Shown: piece after piece, positions 1 to 4,318 of the stretch
How the letters are laid out: each line of letters starts with the position of its first letter
Position numbering within the stretch: position 1 is the first letter of the stretch
Source of the DNA: Planctomycetota bacterium
GTDB taxonomy: Bacteria > Planctomycetota > Phycisphaerae > Sedimentisphaerales > Anaerohalosphaeraceae
NCBI GenBank assembly: GCA_012519365.1
Contig: JAAYQH010000008.1
Coordinates: 1-5,318, forward strand
Direction: 5' to 3'
Length of the DNA stretch: 5,318 bases
Notes under the pieces: generated by a model
The model's input: the letters and a program-made list of their open reading frames with translations, nothing else
The model's database searches: none
Told to the model about the DNA's origin: nothing
Made by a program: the position numbers and the translations under genes

Positions 1-93
1 CCCGTCGTCAGAGACGCTGTCCGCCGGTTGGACGCCTCTGTCATTATCGGGCAAGAAGGAGGCCGACTTTATGGGGATTATTACCCAATTTAA
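1..93 (+). CDS. C-terminal end of an unidentified protein (partial, 5' end outside window)
   Basis: Reading frame 1 on the plus strand is open from the window edge to a TAA at 91-93, giving 30 residues that end in RLYGDYYPI. The composition looks protein-like: mixed charged and hydrophobic residues, with an amphipathic RDAVRRLDASVII stretch followed by a glycine- and tyrosine-rich tail. I do not recognise the family, and no catalytic motif is visible in so short a piece. A 30-codon open stretch can occur by chance, so this is a probable rather than certain gene end. If real, it converges on the response regulator at 186-833, leaving a 92-bp gap that contains a long hairpin. A smaller hairpin (arms 9-13 plus 19-22 with 30-33 plus 36-40) lies within this coding stretch. 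Confidence 0.45.
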   Translation, partial: PVVRDAVRRLDASVIIGQEGGRLYGDYYPI

Positions 94-157
94 CACGAAA
101 AGGCATTTATTAATTGGAGGTAAGCCGCAAAGTTTAGCGTTATCCCTAAAGGGGTGA
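71..157 (+). CDS. Possible 28-residue small ORF with strong ribosome binding site
   Basis: An ATG at 71 is preceded by AAGGAGG at 56-62 with an 8-nt spacer, which is close to an ideal Shine-Dalgarno arrangement. The frame runs 28 codons to a TGA at 155-157 and begins MGIITQFNTKRHLL. It overlaps the last 23 bases of the probable upstream gene in another frame, so translational coupling is possible. Its stop codon falls in the apical loop of the 132-183 hairpin. The peptide is basic, has no signal peptide or clear membrane segment, and matches no family I know. The ribosome site may equally be chance within the upstream gene's GQEGG codons, so confidence is low. Confidence 0.2.
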   Translation: MGIITQFNTKRHLLIGGKPQSLALSLKG

Positions 158-183
158 AGTTAAGCCCCAAAGGGAGGCTAAAC
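132..183. terminator. Long imperfect hairpin between convergent genes, possible bidirectional terminator
   Basis: The arms GTTTAGC (132-138) and GCTAAAC (177-183) pair perfectly over 7 bp. Inside them, 143-147 pairs with 171-175 (TCCCT/AGGGA) and GGGG (151-154) pairs with CCCC (165-168) around a 10-nt loop. The structure begins 2 bp beyond the stop codon of the minus-strand response regulator and lies 38 bp past the probable plus-strand gene end. That position suits a shared transcript end or an RNA-stabilising stem. Neither side has a proper U-tract, so it is not a textbook intrinsic terminator. Termination is inferred from position and folding only. Confidence 0.4.
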
Positions 184-185
184 AG

Positions 186-833
186 TCACGGGGTGGTCAG
201 ACCTTCGCGAACTGCGTATTTGGTCAGCCCCGCAATCGTGCGGATTCTGAGTTTTTTCATAATGTGCTCTCGATGGGAATCCACCGTTTTGGGGCTAAGA
301 TGAAGTATCTTGGCAATTTCCTTGGTGGTATGCCCTTCGGCCACCAGTTGAAGCACTTCACGCTCGCGACCGCTCAAGCCGTCATTGTCAGGCATCTGAG
401 GATTGCTGATCAGATTGATATAGTCGGTAAAAATAACTTTGGAGATATTCCGGCATAGAAATGTGTGCCCCTCAAGCATCGTGGCGATGCCGTCTTGCAG
501 TTCGGAAAACGCCGATTCCTTAAGCATATAGCCGTTGGCCCCGGCATTTATCATCTGAACAACTGTGCCGCGATTCGAGTGAGTGGACAGGGCCATCACC
601 TTGAGGTGGGGGCGTTTTTCCTTCATTTGGCGGGTGGCATCGATGCCGTTCAGATTTGGCATTCCAATGTCCATAATCACAACATCTGGATCTAACCGCT
701 CTACAAGCTCGACCGCCGCTCGCCCATTGCCGGCTTGCCCGACAACCTCGATATCCTCACATCTGCGAAGCAGCGCACACATTCCCTCCCGCATTATTTC
801 GTGATCATCCACCAGTAAAACCCGTACCGCCAT
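186..833 (-). CDS. NarL/FixJ-family response regulator transcription factor
   Basis: This 215-residue DNA-binding response regulator receives phosphate from a histidine kinase and controls transcription in the cytoplasm. The N-terminal receiver domain (about residues 3-120) shows the acidic pair D9/D10, the phospho-acceptor D55 in VVIMDIGMPNLNG, the switch residue S83 or T84, and the conserved K105 in GYMLKES. A linker leads to a LuxR-type helix-turn-helix (about 152-212) with LSGREREVLQLVAEGHTTKEIA and SPKTVDSHREHIMKKL. Length is normal for the family. The ATG is well supported by GAGGGAA (847-841) with a 7-nt spacer. No sensor kinase is adjacent in this window, so it may be an orphan or have its partner elsewhere. 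Its target genes and signal cannot be read from the sequence. Repeats at 859-898 just upstream are candidate sites for its own control. Confidence 0.95.
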   Translation of the reverse strand: MAVRVLLVDDHEIMREGMCALLRRCEDIEVVGQAGNGRAAVELVERLDPDVVIMDIGMPNLNGIDATRQMKEKRPHLKVMALSTHSNRGTVVQMINAGANGYMLKESAFSELQDGIATMLEGHTFLCRNISKVIFTDYINLISNPQMPDNDGLSGREREVLQLVAEGHTTKEIAKILHLSPKTVDSHREHIMKKLRIRTIAGLTKYAVREGLTTP

Positions 834-858
834 CTCGTTCTTCCCTCAAATAAACATC

Positions 859-877
859 GATTCGGGATTCTGGATTC
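859..877. repeat. Three GATTC heptad direct repeats upstream of the response regulator
   Basis: GATTC starts at 859, 866 and 873, so three copies sit at an exact 7-bp period. An inverted copy, GAATCC at 893-898, faces GGATTC at 872-877 across 15 bp. The cluster lies 26-65 bp upstream of the response regulator start codon, a reasonable position for an operator near the promoter or in the leader. LuxR-type regulators often bind heptamer-like half-sites, but nothing here proves that this protein binds these copies. Confidence 0.5.
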
Positions 878-912
878 TCCCCCCACCCTCATGAATCCGT
901 TCAATCACACTT

Positions 913-932
913 TTTTGCGTTACCTTGCAAAA
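913..932. repeat. Inverted repeat TTTTGC-N8-GCAAAA
   Basis: TTTTGC at 913-918 and GCAAAA at 927-932 are perfect reverse complements separated by 8 bp, about 80-100 bp upstream of the response regulator ATG. The centre-to-centre spacing of 14 bp could suit a dimeric repressor or activator. It could also be chance in AT-rich DNA. No known operator consensus is matched with confidence. Confidence 0.35.
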
Positions 933-959
933 CATTTCGAAGTAACCAAAAGGTCTCTA

Positions 960-975
960 CTATTGTATATAATAG
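960..975. repeat. AT-rich near-palindrome overlapping a TATAAT-like hexamer
   Basis: The 16-bp sequence CTATTGTATATAATAG has 7 of 8 arm positions symmetric. It contains TATAAT on the plus strand (968-973) and TATTAT on the minus strand (974-969), so it could be a promoter core or a binding site on either strand. No good -35 box is found at 16-18 bp on either side, so promoter function is not supported beyond the -10 resemblance. Confidence 0.3.
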
Positions 976-1061
976 CGATTTTGAGAAATTTTTAAGGTTT
1001 TTTTGTTAAAAGGGCTGATTATTTTGCAATTTGAGACCGCCAAAAAGATGAATTAAGGTTC

Positions 1062-1139
1062 GCCTCTAAAACGCTTACCCTCGGTGCACGGCCGCGATGC
1101 TGGTCGTGAAAAACACACGCAACATATTGATTTAGAGGC
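1062..1139. repeat. 78-bp element bounded by perfect 9-bp inverted repeats, 3' of the tRNA
   Basis: GCCTCTAAA (1062-1070) and TTTAGAGGC (1131-1139) are exact reverse complements. Inside, CACGGCC (1087-1093) and GGTCGTG (1102-1108) form a 7-bp hairpin with an 8-nt loop. This inner stem is fully paired on the plus strand, with one G-U pair, but has an A-C mismatch on the minus strand, which hints at a plus-strand RNA. An alternative pairing, CGTG (1105-1108) with CACG (1116-1119), competes with it. The element ends 11 bp from the 3' end of tRNA-Pro. No U-tract follows on either strand and no flanking target duplication is seen. It could be a small structured RNA, a processing structure for the tRNA transcript, or a small mobile remnant. 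Confidence 0.45.
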
Positions 1140-1150
1140 ACTTATGAGAA

Positions 1151-1225
1151 TCGGAGAGACAGGATTTGAACCTGCGACCTCTGCGTCCCGAACGCAGCGC
1201 TCTAGCCAAGCTGAGCTACTCTCCG
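1151..1225 (-). tRNA. tRNA-Pro, anticodon CGG
   Basis: Read on the minus strand, a full 75-nt cloverleaf forms. The acceptor stem CGGAGAG pairs with CTCTCCG, the D-stem GCTC pairs with GAGC, the anticodon stem CTGCG/CGCAG encloses the loop TTCGGGA, and the T-stem GCAGG/CCTGT encloses TTCAAAT with one G-U pair. Loop positions 34-36 read CGG, which decodes the proline codon CCG. G37 next to the anticodon is typical of bacterial tRNA-Pro, as is the C1-G72 pair with an A73 discriminator. The 3' CCA is not encoded: the sequence after the discriminator reads TTC, so a CCA-adding enzyme is needed. The gene lies 54 bp downstream of priA and has its own promoter candidate at 1240-1268. Confidence 0.97.
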
Positions 1226-1239
1226 CTAAAGAATTTTTA

Positions 1240-1268
1240 ACTATACACAAAAAAAAACAGGAATGCAA
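1240..1268 (-). promoter_or_regulatory. Sigma70-type promoter for tRNA-Pro
   Basis: On the minus strand a TTGCAT -35 box (1268-1263) is separated by exactly 17 bp from a TATAGT -10 box (1245-1240). Initiation would be expected near 1233, about 8 nt ahead of the mature tRNA 5' end at 1225. The spacer contains an unbroken run of nine T residues (1257-1249). The promoter starts 12 bp after the priA stop codon. The same T run could also slow transcripts leaving priA, but no strong stem precedes it. Confidence 0.55.
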
Positions 1269-1279
1269 GCGGCAAGATA

Positions 1280-3640
1280 TTACAAAATATAAATTGGGTC
1301 AATATCGGGCTGAATTTGTACCGCGGGGCGAATGGGCGGCTGTCGGCGCATCTGCTCAAAAAGTTGCTCAAAGGCCGCAGCCGTCGGGGATTGCAGGATA
1401 ATCTGCATCCGATGAAATTGTTGAATCCGTTCGATAGGGGCAGGCATCGGCCCCCGGCGTTTGACCGGAAGGCCCAGGCTTTCTATAAAATGATCAATTC
1501 GCAGTCGCAGTTGCTCAGCCCCAGTGGTTAGTCGGTCATACTTTCTATCACGTATCTGAAGTATCGCCAATCGCCAAAACGGCGGCAGACAACAAGCTTG
1601 TCTGTGCTCTAATTCTTTTTCTACAAAACCTTTGTAGTCATTTCGCAGAGCCCATTGAATGGCCGGCTGCTGGGGCAAAAATGTCTGAACGATCACGGTG
1701 CCGGGTTTTTCGCTGCGACCGGCCCGTCCGGCCACTTGGCTGATCAGCTGAAAGGTGCGTTCATTGGCCCGAAAATCCGGCAATGACAGGGCCGTGTCGG
1801 CACTGACAATGCCCACCAGAGTGACATTCGGAAAATGCAGCCCTTTGGCCAGCATTTGCGTGCCGGCCAGAATATCGATATTGCCTTCTGCAAATTCTCT
1901 CAATATGTGGTAGTAATCCTGCCCCGCCATGGCATCGCTGTCAATGCGACGAATACGGGCCTGAGGGACTTTGACGGCCAGCTCCTCTTCCAGACGCTGC
2001 GAACCCAGGCCGATCATGATCATCCGCGTGCCGCACAGGGGGCAATTTTGCGGTACCAGTGTTTTGGATAAACAATAGTGACAAATTGCATAACCGCCGA
2101 GTATGTGCTTACCCAGGCTTGTTTCGCTCAGTTTGTCCATTTTGGGGCGTTTGTGAAACGTCAGCGTCACATCGCAATTGCGGCAATGCAGGCTGTGCCG
2201 GCAGGTCGGGCAAAACACATAATTACTGTAGCCGCGACGATTCAGCAGCAAAATAGCCTGTTCCTTACGCTCGAGGACGCTGTGCAGCCGATTGACCAGT
2301 TCCGTGCTGAGCAGGTGCACCCCCTTGTGCGGCGCATCGCAAAAGGTTGCGGCCATATTCACCAGCCGCATTTCGGGCATCGGCAGGTCACGAACCCGAT
2401 GGGGCAGCTCAATGAGAGTATAGTGTTTTTTGGTTTGACAATTATACAGGCTTTCGAGGGAGGGTGTCGCCGAGCCGAGTACGCAGTGCGCACCGACCAA
2501 TTGCGCCCGCTTGATGGCAACATCCCGCCCGTGATACCGCGGCGCGGTATCTTGTTTGTAACTCGCTTCGTGTTCCTCGTCCACGACGACCAGCCCCAGC
2601 CGCTTAAGAGGGGCAAAGATCGCCGATCGTGCACCAATGACCACGTCGGCCCGGTCGTTTCGGATGCTCTGCCAATGAGCGTTACGCTGCGGGGCGGTTT
2701 GCTGAGAGTGCAAAATCGCCAGTCGTTCAAAGCGGGTGTGAAATCGCTGGACGGTTTGGGCGGTCAAGGCAATCTCCGGCAGAAGGACAAGGGCCTGTTT
2801 GCCGGCGGCGATGCACGCCTCAATAGCGCGGATGTAAACTTCGGTCTTGCCGCTGCCGGTAACGCCGTGCAGCAGAGTGACCCCGAACGAGCCGCCGTGG
2901 AGTTGGTCGGTGATATGTGCCAGGGCGGTGTTTTGGTCGGCGTTGAGGGTCACCGGCCCGCTGTCCAGCGACAGCCCGTTGGGTACCGACGGCAGCGTTT
3001 TCAAGACCGCCCGCCGTGTGATGACCGCCAATCCTTTTCGGACAAGTTGTTTCAGCGGCGCGTCGGTGCAGTCCGCCTCCTCAAGCAGGATGTCCTTGTC
3101 CAGCGCGCTTTCAGGACTCAGGGCGTTGGCTTGACGCAGGATCTCGACGAGTTTTTTTTGCTTGGCACCAGAGATCGCCGCTTCGTCGAGGGTTGCATTT
3201 GTCAACGACACGAACATTCGGGTTCGTACCCCGGCGTCGTGTTTGACCGCCGCCGGTACCATCGCCGAAAACACCTGTCCCAGTGGACAGACATAATAGC
3301 GGCTGATCCAGTGTGCCAAGTCGAATAATTCACCGCCAATCAGAGGGTCTTGGTCAATAACGCGTTTGACAGATTTAAGCCGAATACTCTTTTTTTTGGT
3401 TGTTTCGTCCGGTTTTGGCGATATCTGCACCACAAACCCCTGATGAAGCTTGTTGCTTTTGCCAAACGGCACCTCGACCCGCTGGCCGGGCTGCACCGGT
3501 CCCAGATGCTGCGGCAATCGATAATCAAACAGCGTATCGGCTCCTGTATCCAGCGCCACCCGAATGACCGGCCCTTTGTCCTCTGATTCAAGGGCGTCCT
3601 CCAACTGACCAAACAAACTGTCTTGTGTCTTGTTTTTCAC
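1280..3640 (-). CDS. priA: Primosomal protein N', replication restart helicase PriA
   Basis: PriA is a 3'-to-5' superfamily 2 DNA helicase that recognises stalled forks and reloads the replicative helicase. From the GTG at 3640 the protein has 786 residues, comparable to known PriA proteins. It starts with the 3'-end-binding fold (VIRVALDTGADTLFDYRLP, from residue 25). The helicase core has Walker A GVTGSGKTE (259-267), LLPEIALTAQ, the DEEHE box (354-358) and GSATPS (389-394). Eight zinc-binding cysteines follow in four pairs (477/480, 486/489, 520/523, 533/536), then GTQMLAKG (593-600), QVAGRAGR (635-642) and the typical DIDPIYIL tail. The frame stays open up to an ATG at 3817, but that start would overlap ridA by 77 bp and add 59 non-PriA-like residues, so GTG is preferred. 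It has no clear Shine-Dalgarno. A 16-residue insertion separates the second and third cysteine pairs. priA lies 100 bp downstream of ridA on the same strand, so it is probably co-transcribed. Confidence 0.96.
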   Translation of the reverse strand: MKNKTQDSLFGQLEDALESEDKGPVIRVALDTGADTLFDYRLPQHLGPVQPGQRVEVPFGKSNKLHQGFVVQISPKPDETTKKKSIRLKSVKRVIDQDPLIGGELFDLAHWISRYYVCPLGQVFSAMVPAAVKHDAGVRTRMFVSLTNATLDEAAISGAKQKKLVEILRQANALSPESALDKDILLEEADCTDAPLKQLVRKGLAVITRRAVLKTLPSVPNGLSLDSGPVTLNADQNTALAHITDQLHGGSFGVTLLHGVTGSGKTEVYIRAIEACIAAGKQALVLLPEIALTAQTVQRFHTRFERLAILHSQQTAPQRNAHWQSIRNDRADVVIGARSAIFAPLKRLGLVVVDEEHEASYKQDTAPRYHGRDVAIKRAQLVGAHCVLGSATPSLESLYNCQTKKHYTLIELPHRVRDLPMPEMRLVNMAATFCDAPHKGVHLLSTELVNRLHSVLERKEQAILLLNRRGYSNYVFCPTCRHSLHCRNCDVTLTFHKRPKMDKLSETSLGKHILGGYAICHYCLSKTLVPQNCPLCGTRMIMIGLGSQRLEEELAVKVPQARIRRIDSDAMAGQDYYHILREFAEGNIDILAGTQMLAKGLHFPNVTLVGIVSADTALSLPDFRANERTFQLISQVAGRAGRSEKPGTVIVQTFLPQQPAIQWALRNDYKGFVEKELEHRQACCLPPFWRLAILQIRDRKYDRLTTGAEQLRLRIDHFIESLGLPVKRRGPMPAPIERIQQFHRMQIILQSPTAAAFEQLFEQMRRQPPIRPAVQIQPDIDPIYIL

Positions 3641-3643
3641 GGC

Positions 3644-3656
3644 CGGTATTTTACCG
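3644..3656 (-). promoter_or_regulatory. Short perfect hairpin just upstream of the priA GTG
   Basis: CGGTA (3644-3648) and TACCG (3652-3656) are perfect reverse complements around a 3-nt loop. They occupy the position where a ribosome binding site for the GTG at 3640 would be expected. No purine-rich Shine-Dalgarno sequence is present there. The stem could limit translation initiation or be incidental. Confidence 0.25.
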
Positions 3657-3740
3657 AGAAAACCCCCATTCGAAAAGTCAAATCGGCTATAGGGGGCCAA
3701 CGACCCGGCGATATCAATTGTGGCTGAACCAGAAAAATAA

Positions 3741-4127
3741 TCAGGTGTTTCGTACTGCTGTTGCGATGATTTCAACCGCCGCCCCGGCCGGCAGGGCTGC
3801 AACCGCATAGGCCGCACGGGCAGGGTAAGGGGGCCTAAAAAAATCCTTATAAATTGCGTTTATCGCCCCAAAATCGTTGATATTGGTCAGTAATACCAAG
3901 ACCTGTACCACGTCGGAAAGAGCAAAGCCAGCGGCCTGAAGAATGGCGCGGATGTTTTCCAAGGCCTGTTTGGCTTGAGCGGCGGCCTCCTCGGAGACGA
4001 GTTTGCCCACGGCCGGATCGATGCCCAATTGGCCGGATAAATAAAGGGTGTTGTCGGTCTGGATAGCCTGTGAATAGGGGCCAAGGGCCGCGGGGGCGGC
4101 GTCGGTCTGGATGGCTTTGGGGGGCAT
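3741..4127 (-). CDS. ridA: RidA family reactive enamine/imine deaminase
   Basis: This is a 128-residue RidA (YjgF/YER057c/UK114) protein of normal length. The family hydrolyses reactive enamine/imine intermediates such as 2-aminoacrylate, made by PLP enzymes like threonine dehydratase, and thereby protects other PLP enzymes; it works as a cytoplasmic trimer. Visible hallmarks are GPYSQA at residues 16-21, LSGQLG at 30-35, QAKQALENI in the helix, R104 in YPARAAYAV and E119 in ALPAGAAVEIIATA. R104 and E119 match the conserved active-site Arg and Glu of deaminase-competent members. The ATG is preceded by AGAAAGGA (4140-4133) with a 5-nt spacer, which supports this start. It is divergent from ribF and 100 bp upstream of priA on the same strand. 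A phased T-tract array lies directly in front of it. Confidence 0.96.
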   Translation of the reverse strand: MPPKAIQTDAAPAALGPYSQAIQTDNTLYLSGQLGIDPAVGKLVSEEAAAQAKQALENIRAILQAAGFALSDVVQVLVLLTNINDFGAINAIYKDFFRPPYPARAAYAVAALPAGAAVEIIATAVRNT

Positions 4128-4139
4128 TGTTATCCTTTC

Positions 4140-4189
4140 TTTTTTGCATTTTTGACACTTTTTTCAATTGTTTTCACACATTTTGACAC
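4140..4189. repeat. Phased T-tracts and TTTTSACAC repeats upstream of ridA
   Basis: T-tracts lie at 4140-4145, 4149-4153, 4159-4164, 4171-4174 and 4181-4184, so their centres fall about 8.5-11 bp apart, close to one helical turn. Three share an extended motif: TTTTGACAC at 4150 and 4181 (exact copies) and TTTTCACAC at 4171. A fourth partial copy, TTTTCAATT, starts at 4161. Starts are thus 11, 10 and 10 bp apart. Such phasing typically gives intrinsically curved DNA and puts repeated sites on one helix face. A role in ridA (and perhaps ribF) control is inference. Confidence 0.5.
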
Positions 4190-4263
4190 AAAGAAAATGC
4201 CCTCTGTTTGTCGATGCATTCTCAATGATACCTTATGAAGTCTTAAGCAAACGAAGGAAACGC

Positions 4264-4295
4264 TTGCTGACAAGTCGCTGTTCGGATATGATAAT
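4264..4295 (+). promoter_or_regulatory. Candidate promoter for ribF
   Basis: Two overlapping sigma70-like pairs fit upstream of the ribF ATG at 4319. One is TTGCTG (4264-4269), 17 bp, TATGAT (4287-4292). The other is CTGACA (4267-4272), 17 bp, GATAAT (4290-4295). Either would start transcription near 4300, leaving a short leader of about 20 nt. No other strong candidate is seen in the 191-bp ridA-ribF intergenic region. Confidence 0.45.
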
Positions 4296-4318
4296 ACGCT
4301 TACCATTGGGAAACGCAA

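Larger units (their letters stand above)
834..1150. other. AT-rich intergenic region between response regulator and tRNA-Pro
   Basis: These 317 bp hold no convincing protein gene on either strand. The region contains the 5' leader of the response regulator (GATTC heptads at 859-877 and an opposed GAATCC at 893-898), a TTTTGC/GCAAAA inverted repeat at 913-932, an AT-rich palindrome at 960-975, homopolymer T stretches around 988-1004, and a 78-bp inverted-repeat-bounded element at 1062-1139. The response regulator promoter must lie here, but I could not find a clear minus-strand -35/-10 pair. A TATAAT-like hexamer occurs on the plus strand at 968-973 without a good -35. Confidence 0.7.

Noticed and set aside
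1..44. Possible minus-strand gene starting at an ATG at 44 and leaving the window
   Set aside because: It has no ribosome binding site and only 14 codons are visible. The plus-strand frame ending at 93 is a better explanation of this stretch.
1062..1139. Integron attC site
   Set aside because: The arms do not contain the RYYYAAC/GTTRRRY core, and there is no integrase or cassette ORF nearby.
1838..1843. KGLHFP in PriA looked like loss of an Asp from KGxDFP
   Set aside because: E. coli PriA, as I recall it, has KGHHFP at this position, so His is a normal variant.
2078..3328. Long open frame (416 codons) on the plus strand opposite priA
   Set aside because: It lies wholly antisense to priA, whose motifs are unmistakable, and its translation has no recognisable domain. 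It is an antisense shadow of a GC-rich gene.
3641..3817. Extending priA to an ATG at 3817 (845 residues)
   Set aside because: The extra residues do not resemble a PriA N-terminus and the start would overlap the end of ridA by 77 bp. The conserved fold begins near VIRVALD, after the GTG at 3640.
4225..4253. Minus-strand TATCAT as a ridA -10 box
   Set aside because: The hexamer at the proper -35 distance is CGTTTG, a poor match, so I did not list it as a promoter.
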